A DNA stretch of 37,535 nucleotides from Gardnerella vaginalis 1500E (lineage in GTDB: Bacteria; Actinomycetota; Actinomycetes; Actinomycetales; Bifidobacteriaceae), in contig NZ_ADES01000009.1 in NCBI RefSeq assembly GCF_000263595.1, positions 1-37,535 of the forward strand. Reading direction: 5' to 3'. A program made the position numbers and the translations under genes. The first letter of the stretch is position 1. Every line of letters starts with the position of its first letter. The notes under the pieces are model-generated. The model saw only the letters and a list, made by a program, of their open reading frames with translations, was not told the DNA's origin and did not search any database. Shown piece by piece: positions 27,133-37,350 of this stretch.

Positions 27133-27160
27133 GTCTTTCTCGCATTTGCGAGGCAATTAT
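27133..27160 (+). repeat. degenerate CRISPR repeat 2 (stem-preserving)
   Basis: Starts GTCTTTC like the array repeat. The hairpin CTCGC/GCGAG (27139-27143 with 27148-27152) carries two changes at paired positions, C to T and G to A, so the stem is conserved by compensation. Positions 22-28, which would leave after Cas6e cleavage, match at only one position. Confidence 0.65.
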
Positions 27161-27161
27161 C

Positions 27162-27196
27162 TGAGCTTCAAATGCATGTAATACGTTTGAAGCTCA
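27162..27196 (+). repeat. 11-bp perfect inverted repeat between mini-CRISPR and cas3
   Basis: TGAGCTTCAAA (27162-27172) and TTTGAAGCTCA (27186-27196) form a perfect stem with a 13-base loop. It directly follows the second degenerate repeat and could end the small RNA (the T-run is poor) or be an operator for the cas promoter: TTGAAG inside the right arm could serve as a -35. Confidence 0.6.
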
Positions 27197-27298
27197 TCTA
27201 ATTATAAATAAATATTCAATACAATCTTCCTTAAAACTTTTATTAAGAGTATATTTACCATTATTTAGTAATCATTGTAGATTAAGGGGATAGTAGGT

Positions 27299-30145
27299 AT
27301 GAGATGTAATCATATTGTTAATCCTGCATTATGGGGCAAAAAGAGAGAAGTTAATGGAGTAATGCAATGGCTTCCTCTTGCTCAACATCTTGAAGATACT
27401 GGAAATGTTATTGGCCAATTATGGGATCATTGGCTTAGCGATGGCCAGCGAAGATTGATTGAATCCTCATTAAGTAAACATGTTGATGCAAAAAAATTAT
27501 CTCAATTTTTAGGTTGCATACATGATATTGGTAAAGCTACTCCTGTTTTTCAGTTCCGTAAATCGCCTTCAAATTCAAAAGATTTGGATATTGCGTTAAA
27601 AAATAAGTTAGCTACTGTTGGTTTCACAAATATTGATGATTTTATTCTCAAGACAACAGCTTGGTCAAGTAGCCATCATACTATAACTGGTCAAGCTATT
27701 CTTTCTAAAGCTGGAGTTCCTGAAGGTATTTGTGCAATTGTTGGCGCTCATCACGGTAAGCCTTTAGATGATAATTCTGTTTATAAAGATAATGAGTCTT
27801 CATATGCTGACCATTACTATCAGAGTGAAACTGAAAGCGAAAATAGTAGATTATGGCAAAAATTGCAGAATGATATTTTGGGTTGGTCTTTAGAAAGGAA
27901 TGATTTTTCTAATGTAGATGATCTTCCTGAAATAAGTGAACCAGCACAAGTTTTATTGTGTGGATTAGTTATTATGGCTGATTGGATTGCAAGTAATGAA
28001 CACTATTTTCCACTTATTCCAATAGAGAAAGATTTAATAGAAAATCAGGAAGAAAGATATAAAAAAGGTTGGGAAAAGTGGTTGAAGCATGGTTCTAAAG
28101 ACGTATGGGAATCATTAAATTGTTGTAGCAGTATTTCAGAACTATACAAACATCGTTTTGGTTTCTCGCCGAATGATGTTCAGATAGCGTTGCACAATGT
28201 TATTTCTAATTGCGAAGAACCTGGAATTTTTATTCTTGAATCAGCAATGGGTTCAGGTAAAACAGAAGCTTCTTTGATTGCTGCTGAGCAATTGGCAAAT
28301 CTAACTGGAAGAAGCGGAGTGTTTTTCGGTCTTCCTACTCAAGCCACTTCTAACGGAATGTTTAGGCGAGTTGAGAATTGGCTTAAAAGTGTGAATTGTG
28401 ATTTTCAGGGCGAAATTGGTTTACGTTTAGTTCATGGTAAAGCTGAACTGAATGCAGATTATGCCCATTTGCCTCATGGTATGCAAAACATGAATGATGG
28501 TTGTGAAAGTACTTCAAGTAATAATGATGCAAATAACAATGGAGTAATACTTAATGATTGGTTTACGGGACGAAAAACCGCAATGTTGGATGATTTTGTA
28601 GTTGGTACAGTAGATCAATTTTTGTTAGCTTCTCTAAAACAAAAACATCTTATGCTTCGTCATTTGGGTTTAAGTAAAAAAGTTGTAATTATTGACGAAG
28701 TGCACGCGTATGACGCTTATATGAATAAGTATCTTGAAGAATCTCTTATTTGGATGGCAGCATATGGTGTTCCTGTAGTGTTGCTTTCTGCTACTTTACC
28801 TGCAAAGCGTAGAAAAGAACTTATAAAATCTTATTTACTGCGCGGGTTGGGATTTAAATGGAGTGAATGCGATAAGTCTAATGTTGATTTTGAAACAAAT
28901 GGTTATCCTCTAATCACATACAGTGATAAAAACTGTGTAAAACAAAAATTTATTGAAAATGATGCGAGTGATAAAAAATCTGTTTCTGTAAGAAAAATAA
29001 CAGATGATAATTTACATGAATCACTTGTTAGTAAGCTTAAATCTTTGCTAAATAATGGCGGTATTGCTGGAATTATAGTAAACACCGTTAAGAGAGCACA
29101 AGAAATTTATAATGCTTGCGTTGATAAATTTAGTGCTGACGAAGTTACAGTTATTCATTCGCAATTTATTGCTACTGATAGAGTTAGAAAAGAAAAACAG
29201 ATTTGCAATATGATTGGCAAGAATTCTCATAGACCTGCTCGTGCAATAATTATTGGTACGCAAGTATTAGAACAGTCACTTGATATTGATTTTGATGTTT
29301 TGTTTACTGATCTTGCTCCTATAGATTTATTGCTTCAACGTGCTGGCAGATTACACAGGCATACGATAGAACGCCCAGATTCTCTTAAAAAACCAATTTT
29401 ATATGTGTTGGGAACTAGTGCAATCTACAAATTTGATAGAGGATCTGAGTCTATTTACAGTAAATATTTACTTATGAGAACTCAATACTATTTGCCAGAT
29501 GTTATAAATATGCCTCAAGATATTTCTCGATTAGTACAAATAGTTTATGGTGATAATCCTTTAGACTTACAAGAAGATTTGACAGATGCGTATGTTGACG
29601 CAAAAAGAGAATATGATTCAGACAGAAACAACAATGAAAGTAATGCTGAAACATATAGAATTGAAAATCCAAAAACAGAAATCGGTAAAAAATCTATTGT
29701 TGGCTTGTTGAAGCATTCAATTGTAAAAGAGTCTGATGAATTTGCACGTGCTCAAGTTCGTAATAGCGGTGAATCTATAGAAGTTATTGCTGTTAAAAAA
29801 GTTGGCTCTGGTTATGGAACTTTTCATGATTGTAAAGATATTTCACAAAATATTGATGATGTTGAAGTTGCAATGAAACTTACTCAAGAGACAGTAGGAT
29901 TGCCGTGGATGTTTACGCTAAACAGCAATCGTGTTGAAGAAACAATTGCAGAGCTGGAAAGAATGCGAAAACAAAAGCAATTCCAAAACTGGGATGATCA
30001 GCCTTGGCTGCGAGGTTCTTTGGTGCTTCTATTCGATGAAAACAATATTTGCGAATTGTCGAAATACAGAGTTGTTTATTCTGAAAAAAGTGGTATTGTA
30101 TGTATTAAGAGTTCAGAAGAAGACAGAAAGGAAATTAAACGGTGA
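27299..30145 (+). CDS. cas3: CRISPR-associated nuclease-helicase Cas3 (type I-E)
   Basis: The 948-residue effector degrades DNA after recruitment by Cascade. The N-terminal HD nuclease has His30, His75-Asp76, the 126-127 His pair, the 151-152 His pair and Asp228 in MADW. The SF2 helicase follows with Walker A SAMGSGKT (315-322), DEVH (466-469), SAT (497-499) and QRAGRLHR late in the second lobe. A C-terminal domain completes it. AAGGGGA eight bases before the ATG supports the start. It opens the operon and overlaps casA by GTGA (30142-30145), so expression of Cas3 and Cascade is coupled. Confidence 0.97.
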   Translation: MRCNHIVNPALWGKKREVNGVMQWLPLAQHLEDTGNVIGQLWDHWLSDGQRRLIESSLSKHVDAKKLSQFLGCIHDIGKATPVFQFRKSPSNSKDLDIALKNKLATVGFTNIDDFILKTTAWSSSHHTITGQAILSKAGVPEGICAIVGAHHGKPLDDNSVYKDNESSYADHYYQSETESENSRLWQKLQNDILGWSLERNDFSNVDDLPEISEPAQVLLCGLVIMADWIASNEHYFPLIPIEKDLIENQEERYKKGWEKWLKHGSKDVWESLNCCSSISELYKHRFGFSPNDVQIALHNVISNCEEPGIFILESAMGSGKTEASLIAAEQLANLTGRSGVFFGLPTQATSNGMFRRVENWLKSVNCDFQGEIGLRLVHGKAELNADYAHLPHGMQNMNDGCESTSSNNDANNNGVILNDWFTGRKTAMLDDFVVGTVDQFLLASLKQKHLMLRHLGLSKKVVIIDEVHAYDAYMNKYLEESLIWMAAYGVPVVLLSATLPAKRRKELIKSYLLRGLGFKWSECDKSNVDFETNGYPLITYSDKNCVKQKFIENDASDKKSVSVRKITDDNLHESLVSKLKSLLNNGGIAGIIVNTVKRAQEIYNACVDKFSADEVTVIHSQFIATDRVRKEKQICNMIGKNSHRPARAIIIGTQVLEQSLDIDFDVLFTDLAPIDLLLQRAGRLHRHTIERPDSLKKPILYVLGTSAIYKFDRGSESIYSKYLLMRTQYYLPDVINMPQDISRLVQIVYGDNPLDLQEDLTDAYVDAKREYDSDRNNNESNAETYRIENPKTEIGKKSIVGLLKHSIVKESDEFARAQVRNSGESIEVIAVKKVGSGYGTFHDCKDISQNIDDVEVAMKLTQETVGLPWMFTLNSNRVEETIAELERMRKQKQFQNWDDQPWLRGSLVLLFDENNICELSKYRVVYSEKSGIVCIKSSEEDRKEIKR

Positions 30146-31800
30146 GCAGATTTAATTTATTAGATGAGCCTTGGATTTCCGTCATTGTAGACGAAAAAGG
30201 CCACAATAAACTCGTATCAATTACAGATGTGTTTAAGAATGCATATGAATATAAAGCTCTTGCTGGCGATATGAAAACTCAAGATTTTGCATTACTTCGT
30301 ATTCTGCTAGCTTTACTTCATACTGTTTTTTCTAGGTACGACATTCATGGAAATTCTCGTGAATTTGATTCAAATGAAGAGGATAAAGAGGATTTCAATG
30401 AAGAAACAATGGATATTTGGCGTGAAGTTTGGGCCGCAAAAAAGTTTCCAGATGCAGTCTTCAAATATTTAGAACAATGGCATGATCGTTTTTATCTTTT
30501 TGATGACAAGTATCCTTTTTTACAAGTACTTAAACAAGATATCGATAGTAAAAAGCTTGGTGGTAAATCTCCTAGCGAGATATCAGGTAAAAATATAAAT
30601 CGATTGATTTCTGAAAGCAATAATAAAATTGCAGTATTTTCTCCAAAAGATAATGTTGATAATAATAAATCGTCGCTTACTGAAGCACAATTAGCAAGAT
30701 GGATTATTGCCTTACAGTCATATGTTGGATTGGCAGATAAGACCATTTTTGGTACAGAAAAATATAAAGCTTCAAAAGGTTGGCTTTTTGATCTCGGCGG
30801 TATTGAGATAGTAGGAGCCAATTTATTTGAAACTCTTATGCTCAACTGCGTGCTTGTTGGTGAAATGCAATCTCCTGAGAAAAGACAAAAGCCATGTTGG
30901 GAATATTCAGGAACAGAAAATATTGAAAATTCATTTTACGAAACATCTATCGACAATATTTCTCAGCTTTACACTCGATGGAGTAGGGCAATATATATAA
31001 ATCCTGATACCAGGATTGACAAGCCGATATCGGTTTCTATAGTGAAACTTCCTGATATTAATCATAAAAATGCTTTTATTGAGCCAATGACAGTATGGCA
31101 GTATAACAAGGAAGGTGAAAGTAAGGACAAATACACTCCTAGGAAGCATAGAGTAGAAGAATCTATGTGGAGATCGTTCGGGTTGCTTACGTCGCAAGAG
31201 TTGTATGATGGAAGTGTAAAAAATCATAAACCAGGAATTATTGAATGGTTAAATAAAATTAGTAAAGATATTGCTGGATCTTCTATTTCACTACAAGCTG
31301 TAAGCATGAAAGATGATGGTAATGCTACATCTTGGGTTCCCACAGACGAAATATGTGATACTCTATACGTTGATGAAGTCGTAGTAACTGATAATTCTGA
31401 CAGTGGATGGGTAAACAGAATTAACAATGAAGTTGAGTATACAAGATCTGCCATAGGGTTTATATACAAGCAATTTCTTCTCGACATATGTGAAATACGC
31501 AATAGAAATAAAGATGACGCAACTAAGTACATTAGTAATGTTTATTTCCTAGTTGATCAACCCTTTAGAGAATGGTTAGCAAATATTATGCCAAACGATT
31601 CAAAGAATGAGAGTTGTGCACAGTGGAGAAATACGTTGCATAACATACTCATAAATGAGGCAAAGAGAATGTTAGAAAATGCAACATTGCGCGATTTTAC
31701 AGGTAGACCTTCCGAACAAAACGAGAAAGAATCTACAAAAAATATAGTTATAGCTTACAACATTTTTATTAGTCGATTAAAAAAATTATCAGAAAAATAA
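30142..31800 (+). CDS. casA: Cascade large subunit CasA (Cse1/Cas8e)
   Basis: The 552-residue subunit recognises the PAM and recruits Cas3 in Cascade. The opening FNLLDEPWISV is the family hallmark, and the size fits (about 500-560). The start is GTG at 30142, overlapping the Cas3 stop, with AAAGGA at 30128-30133. It is followed 22 bp later by casB. Confidence 0.93.
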   Translation: MSRFNLLDEPWISVIVDEKGHNKLVSITDVFKNAYEYKALAGDMKTQDFALLRILLALLHTVFSRYDIHGNSREFDSNEEDKEDFNEETMDIWREVWAAKKFPDAVFKYLEQWHDRFYLFDDKYPFLQVLKQDIDSKKLGGKSPSEISGKNINRLISESNNKIAVFSPKDNVDNNKSSLTEAQLARWIIALQSYVGLADKTIFGTEKYKASKGWLFDLGGIEIVGANLFETLMLNCVLVGEMQSPEKRQKPCWEYSGTENIENSFYETSIDNISQLYTRWSRAIYINPDTRIDKPISVSIVKLPDINHKNAFIEPMTVWQYNKEGESKDKYTPRKHRVEESMWRSFGLLTSQELYDGSVKNHKPGIIEWLNKISKDIAGSSISLQAVSMKDDGNATSWVPTDEICDTLYVDEVVVTDNSDSGWVNRINNEVEYTRSAIGFIYKQFLLDICEIRNRNKDDATKYISNVYFLVDQPFREWLANIMPNDSKNESCAQWRNTLHNILINEAKRMLENATLRDFTGRPSEQNEKESTKNIVIAYNIFISRLKKLSEK

Positions 31801-31822
31801 AATAGATAGAAAGGAGGCTGTT

Positions 31823-32434
31823 ATGGCTGAAAATCAAAGCAAATCTGTTGAAGTATCAAGCGTTATTAACAAAATAATCAATCAATTTTTGAACGGATCA
31901 GATATTGCATCGAGACGAGCTATGCTTGCTCAACTACGACACACAATTGGTAAGCCATTAAGTCAGTCAGTAGAAATATGGTCATGGATACTAAGCAATG
32001 TTCCGGAAAGCTTTATCAATAAATATGGTGAAGTTAGCTATCAAATGCGAGCTGTTATAAACACTTTGCAAATATACGCATTGTGCGAGCAAGGTGTTGT
32101 AGAAAAATCAAGTTATAAAGATTTGAACAAATCTGAAGATTCAGAAAAAGAAAAATCTTATAACAACATGGGAACAGCTTTAAGAGCACTAAGAAGTGAT
32201 GAAGGTGTACGTGAAGCTACTGATAGGCGCTTTAATGTTATGGTTACTACAAGCGATTATGAGAGTTTTTATTACTACCTTCGTCAATTAGTTCGACTAC
32301 TAAAAAGTAGAACAAAAGAAAATCAACAAGCAATTGATTATTCTAAACTAGCGCGCGATTTATATTTGCTTCAGTTTGAAGATTCAGAAAAAGTAAGACT
32401 TTCCTGGGCGCAAGAATACTATCGTTTCAGCTAG
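31823..32434 (+). CDS. casB: Cascade small subunit CasB (Cse2/Cas11)
   Basis: The 203-residue helical protein is the small subunit that stabilises the R-loop in Cascade (two copies per complex). The middle segment with ALRALRSDEGVREATDRRFN fits Cse2. A strong AAAGGAGG site precedes the ATG. Its position between casA and cas7 supports the call; it is slightly longer than the E. coli protein. Confidence 0.9.
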   Translation: MAENQSKSVEVSSVINKIINQFLNGSDIASRRAMLAQLRHTIGKPLSQSVEIWSWILSNVPESFINKYGEVSYQMRAVINTLQIYALCEQGVVEKSSYKDLNKSEDSEKEKSYNNMGTALRALRSDEGVREATDRRFNVMVTTSDYESFYYYLRQLVRLLKSRTKENQQAIDYSKLARDLYLLQFEDSEKVRLSWAQEYYRFS

Positions 32435-32513
32435 TAGAAATACTTTTTAGTAATATTACATATTTCAAAAACAGCATTATTAAACAATTAACTAAAATTA
32501 GAAAGGCAAAATC

Positions 32514-33602
32514 ATGAACGCTCATTTATTCTTAGATATTCAAGCAATCCAAACTGTTCCACCATGCAATATTAATCGTGATGATGCAGGCAGTCCAAAA
32601 ACTGCTCAATATGGCGGTGTAACTCGAACCAGAATAAGTTCTCAATGCTGGAAGCACTCAATGCGTGAATACTTCAAAGAGCACGGCGGTGACTCTAATG
32701 TTGGAATACGAAGCAAAAACATTGTTAAATACGTTGCTGATAAAATCATTACGTTAAAACCAGAATTATCGGAACAAGAAGCATTAGATTTAGCAGATAA
32801 AACGTTAAATGGTGCTGGCGTTAAAACTAAAACAGATAAGGGGGAAACAGTTCCTACAGCAAAAGCTTTATTCTTCTTAGGAGAGACTCAAGCAAATTCT
32901 CTAGCTCAAGCGGCAATTAATAATGTTACTGACAAGAAGCAGCTACAAGAAATCTTGAAAGATAATCCACCTATTGATATTGCGTTATTCGGTCGCATGC
33001 TTGCAGACGATCCATCGCTTAATGAGGATGCTTCTTCACAAGTTGCTCACGCAATTTCCACCCATGCGGTTCGTGCTGAATTTGATTACTATACTGCTGT
33101 TGATGATTTATCTGCGGAAGATAATGCTGGAGCTGGAATGCTTGGAACAATAGAATATAATTCTTCAACGCTTTATCGTTATGCAAATGTGGCAGTACAT
33201 GAATTTAGTCATCAGCTGAGAGACAATAAAGAATCTACAATTAACGCTCTTAGACTTTTTATTGAAGCTTTCTCTAATGCAATGCCTACTGGCAAAGTAA
33301 ATACTTTTGCTAATCAAACTTTGCCGCAAATTCTGGTAGTAACGTTAAGGGATGACAGGCCAGTGAATTTAGTTAGCGCATTTGAAGATCCAGTAAAATC
33401 TAAAGATGGATATGTTTCAAAGTCTATAGAGAAGCTATCTCAAGAATACGAGAAAGTTCAAAAATTTGTTCATAAGCCACTTGCGTCATTCTATGTAACA
33501 ATGGATTCTTCAAATGAGGAAATTAAATTAGGAGTGGAAGAGCAAAGTATGCAACAATTGTTAGATGATTTTTCTTCTAAAGTCTCCGAATTTCTTCAGT
33601 AA
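32514..33602 (+). CDS. cas7: Cascade backbone subunit Cas7 (Cse4/CasC)
   Basis: This 362-residue RAMP protein assembles as a filament along the crRNA. The N-terminus FLDIQAIQTVPPCNINRDD and then GGVTRTRISSQCWKHSMR is typical of I-E Cas7. An AGAAAGG site precedes the ATG. A 79-bp gap separates it from casB; no promoter is obvious there, so it is read as the same operon. Confidence 0.95.
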   Translation: MNAHLFLDIQAIQTVPPCNINRDDAGSPKTAQYGGVTRTRISSQCWKHSMREYFKEHGGDSNVGIRSKNIVKYVADKIITLKPELSEQEALDLADKTLNGAGVKTKTDKGETVPTAKALFFLGETQANSLAQAAINNVTDKKQLQEILKDNPPIDIALFGRMLADDPSLNEDASSQVAHAISTHAVRAEFDYYTAVDDLSAEDNAGAGMLGTIEYNSSTLYRYANVAVHEFSHQLRDNKESTINALRLFIEAFSNAMPTGKVNTFANQTLPQILVVTLRDDRPVNLVSAFEDPVKSKDGYVSKSIEKLSQEYEKVQKFVHKPLASFYVTMDSSNEEIKLGVEEQSMQQLLDDFSSKVSEFLQ

Positions 33603-33660
33603 ATTCCTTAATAAATAACACTTATTGGTTGATGCTTAGTGTTTAACAGTTAGGAAGCTT

Positions 33661-34536
33661 ATGAAAAGTTTATTACTGAAGTTTGCTGGACCTTTGCAAT
33701 CATGGGGTACAGATTCACATTTTGAGACTCGCCATACAGACTATTATCCATCTAAAAGTGCTGTGATAGGTATGATTGCTGCATCTTTTGGATATAGAAG
33801 GAGTGCAGATTGTGATGAAAATATTGCGAAACTTAATGATTTAGATTTTGCAGTACGAATCGATCAGCAAGGAAATTTGCTCAAAGATTATCATATTGCT
33901 GCAAAATATAAGCTTAACGGTGATTTTGAAAAAAATTATGTTACAAATCGTTATTATCTAGAAGATGCTATATTTCTTGTTGCAATAGGATCCAACAATG
34001 AGCAGCTTATTTACAGTATTAACGATGCGTTGCGCTCGCCGTATTTTCAATCTAGTTTAGGTAGAAGATCGTTGCCTCCTACTGCTGACTTTATTCTAGG
34101 AGTAGAAGATTGTGGAGTAATTCAGGCGTTATTAACGCATGAGTGGCTTGCAAAAAAGTGGTATAAAAAAAGGTTTAATGCTTGTAACTTATCTGAAATA
34201 TCCGAGTCTTCTAATAAATCGCGTAATGAAGTATTTGTATCTTTATACGCTGATTCTGATTTAGTAGATAAAGCTGCGAAAGAATTAGTTAAAGATAATA
34301 CTCGTACTTATAAAATTCAGGAATCAGTTCGTAGATTGCGTAAGGATTTTGTTAATTCTTTCTCGAACAAGGAAAGAAAATTCGGATTCCGTTACGAGTC
34401 AAAAATGGAGATATCTATTAAGAGAATTCTCCACGATAATTCAGATTCGGAAGGTATTGCATCAGATAGTAAACATGTGAAATCTACTGGAGATTTTATT
34501 GCTGAGCATGATGCATTCTCTGGATTGGAGGCTTAA
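33661..34536 (+). CDS. cas5: Cascade subunit Cas5 (CasD)
   Basis: The 291-residue protein caps the crRNA 5' handle. It begins KSLLLKFAGPLQSWGT and has KSAVIGMIAASFG, both family hallmarks. It is longer than the E. coli protein (about 224), the extra being a Ser/Lys/Asp-rich C-terminal region. Its stop directly abuts the cas6 ATG. Confidence 0.93.
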   Translation: MKSLLLKFAGPLQSWGTDSHFETRHTDYYPSKSAVIGMIAASFGYRRSADCDENIAKLNDLDFAVRIDQQGNLLKDYHIAAKYKLNGDFEKNYVTNRYYLEDAIFLVAIGSNNEQLIYSINDALRSPYFQSSLGRRSLPPTADFILGVEDCGVIQALLTHEWLAKKWYKKRFNACNLSEISESSNKSRNEVFVSLYADSDLVDKAAKELVKDNTRTYKIQESVRRLRKDFVNSFSNKERKFGFRYESKMEISIKRILHDNSDSEGIASDSKHVKSTGDFIAEHDAFSGLEA

Positions 34537-35193
34537 ATGTCTTATTTGAGTAGAGTTGAAATTGATTATAACAAACCTTCATCGTTGAGAGATCTTAAAT
34601 CTGTTGGTGCCTTTCATAACTGGGTTGAACAAAGTTTTCCTAACGAATGGGAGAATCATGAAAGAAGCAGAAAGCTATGGAGAGTTGATGTTCTTCATGG
34701 AAAACATTACTTGCTTATAGTGAGTGATTCTGAACCAGATTTGCAACGTCTAGAGATGTATGGTGTTGCAGGAACAGCGTCAAGTAAAACTTATGATAAG
34801 TTTTTAAGCTCACTAATGAATGGCATGAGAATGCAATTTCGAGTGACGCTTAATCCTGTTGTTGCTATTTCTGATACTGTTGAAACTCGCACTACTAGAG
34901 GTAGGGTAGTGCCACATGTTACTTATGATCAGCAGATGAATTTTTTGCTTAATCGCGCACAAAAATTAGGTTTTTCGTTGAACGAAAATGAATTTACTAT
35001 TGTTGAACGCGGATATAGCTTATTCACTAAGTCAGAAAAACCTATTAGATTAAGTAAAGCTGTTTATCAAGGTATTTTAACAATTAGCGATGCGAATATT
35101 ATGCGTAAAACTCTGCTAGAAGGAATTGGCAAAAAGAAAGCATATGGCTTTGGAATGATGACAGTGATTCCTTTATGTGGCTCAAATAAATGA
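34537..35193 (+). CDS. cas6: crRNA-processing endoribonuclease Cas6e (CasE)
   Basis: The 218-residue RAMP endonuclease cleaves each repeat at the base of its hairpin and stays bound to the 3' stem. His27 in GAFHNW sits where the catalytic His of Cas6e lies, and the late GIGKKKAYGFGMM is the glycine-rich loop. GGAGG within the end of cas5 is the ribosome site. It should also process the mini-CRISPR upstream of cas3, whose hairpins are preserved. Confidence 0.94.
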   Translation: MSYLSRVEIDYNKPSSLRDLKSVGAFHNWVEQSFPNEWENHERSRKLWRVDVLHGKHYLLIVSDSEPDLQRLEMYGVAGTASSKTYDKFLSSLMNGMRMQFRVTLNPVVAISDTVETRTTRGRVVPHVTYDQQMNFLLNRAQKLGFSLNENEFTIVERGYSLFTKSEKPIRLSKAVYQGILTISDANIMRKTLLEGIGKKKAYGFGMMTVIPLCGSNK

Positions 35194-36162
<969 letters not shown>

Positions 36163-36163
36163 T

Positions 36164-37243
36164 ATGCCGTTAACTGTGATTACTATGACGAACTGTCCAC
36201 TATCTTTAAGAGGTGATTTAACCAAGTGGATGCAAGAAATAGCTACAGGCGTTTACGTCGGCAATTTCAACAGTAGAGTCCGAGAAGAATTATGGAAGCG
36301 TATAAAAGACAGTGTTGGCAATGGTACTGTAACAATGAGCTTTTCTTCCAGAAATGAAATTGGCTATGATTTTAAAACTATCCATTCGCATCGTGAAGTA
36401 GTTTATTCAGATGGATTGCCTCTGGTACGTATTCCTTCAAATGATATAACGGAAGGCGATATTAAACATGGATTTAGTAATGCAGCGCATTTTCATAATG
36501 CAAGGAAATTTTCAAATGCTAGTCATAAAAGTATTAATACTACTTCTAATAAAATTAAAAATAATCTTACAAATGAAAATATTAGTTATCTAAGTTATGA
36601 TAATGTTTCTCAAACTACAAACTTTATTACAAATAATGAAGAAATAACTTGTACAGATTACTGGAAAGATTGTATTGGTAAAACAAGTAAGAATTTTGTT
36701 GTAATAGATTGCGAAACTACAGGTTTAAATAGCAAAGTTGATAAAATCATTGAAATTGGAGCAGTTAAGTTCATTGATGGAAAAATTGAAGAATTTCAAA
36801 AACTAATAAATATTAATTGCGGCAGCGTTAGTAATTTTAATAAAAATAATTTTATTCCTAATGAAATTATTGAGCTAACTGGTATTACAGATAATATGCT
36901 TGATTCTTATGGTGTCGGATTAGATTCAGCATTAAGAGAATTTATTGATTTTGTTGGAAAATTACCGGTACTTGGATATAATATACAGTTTGATATGTCA
37001 TTTTTGAATTCTGCTTTATCTTCATTAGGTGAAAGATTTGATGATTCTCTTTCAATCAATAAAATTTTTGATATATCTCGTTTCGTAAAGAAAGAAAAGA
37101 AATTTTTAAAAAATTACCAACTAAAGACGGTACTACACGAATACAATATTTCTGAATCCGTTCCACATAGAGCTCTTTTGGACGCTAGACTAACAGCGCA
37201 TCTTGTTTTTAATTTGAAAGGATTGCTAAAATTTATTTCATAA
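36164..37243 (+). CDS. cas2: Cas2 fused to a DnaQ-like DEDDh exonuclease
   Basis: The 359-residue fusion has a type I-E Cas2 domain (about 1-95, MTNCPLSLRGDL then REELWKRI), an Asn/Ser-rich linker (about 105-170), and a 3'-5' exonuclease domain (about 176-359) with Asp182, Glu184, Asp277, His335 and Asp340 completing the DEDDh set. It forms the adaptation complex with Cas1, and the exonuclease is expected to trim 3' ends of prespacers. Such fusions are known in several I-E systems, where a DnaQ-like partner is otherwise separate. GAGGTG precedes the ATG. The CRISPR leader follows directly. Confidence 0.94.
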   Translation: MPLTVITMTNCPLSLRGDLTKWMQEIATGVYVGNFNSRVREELWKRIKDSVGNGTVTMSFSSRNEIGYDFKTIHSHREVVYSDGLPLVRIPSNDITEGDIKHGFSNAAHFHNARKFSNASHKSINTTSNKIKNNLTNENISYLSYDNVSQTTNFITNNEEITCTDYWKDCIGKTSKNFVVIDCETTGLNSKVDKIIEIGAVKFIDGKIEEFQKLININCGSVSNFNKNNFIPNEIIELTGITDNMLDSYGVGLDSALREFIDFVGKLPVLGYNIQFDMSFLNSALSSLGERFDDSLSINKIFDISRFVKKEKKFLKNYQLKTVLHEYNISESVPHRALLDARLTAHLVFNLKGLLKFIS

Positions 37244-37350
37244 AAATAAAATACTGTTGTACTACGCTTTGTGATAGGTTGAATCTGAAAAGTAAATGAG
37301 ATTTGACTGTTTCTGTTATAGAAATGGTCATTTTATTGGGATCTTTAAGT
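37244..37350 (+). promoter_or_regulatory. CRISPR leader
   Basis: An AT-rich 107-base stretch lies between cas2 and the first repeat. An extended -10 motif TGTTATAGA occurs at 37314-37322, placing a transcription start about 22 bases before the first repeat. No convincing -35 box pairs with it; TTGACT at 37303-37308 is too close. New spacers should be added at this end. Confidence 0.6.

Larger units (their letters stand above)
27080..27160 (+). ncRNA. putative crRNA-like regulatory RNA (mini-CRISPR, CreA/CreR type)
   Basis: Two degenerate copies of the type I-E repeat flank a 21-nt pseudo-spacer (27112-27132), 12 nt shorter than array spacers. Repeat 1 (27084-27111) matches the array repeat at 24 of 28 positions and keeps seven of eight bases of the predicted 5' handle. 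Repeat 2 (27133-27160) keeps 17 of the first 21 positions including the hairpin, but almost none of the last seven. Thus exactly the parts a processed crRNA retains are conserved. Known CreA and CreR RNAs guide Cascade with short spacers to repress a toxin or the cas promoter. The target here is unknown. A relic of an old array remains the alternative. Confidence 0.55.

Noticed and set aside
27056..27181. 41-codon plus-strand frame through both degenerate repeats
   Set aside because: No ribosome site, and the conserved features of this stretch are RNA stems rather than codons.
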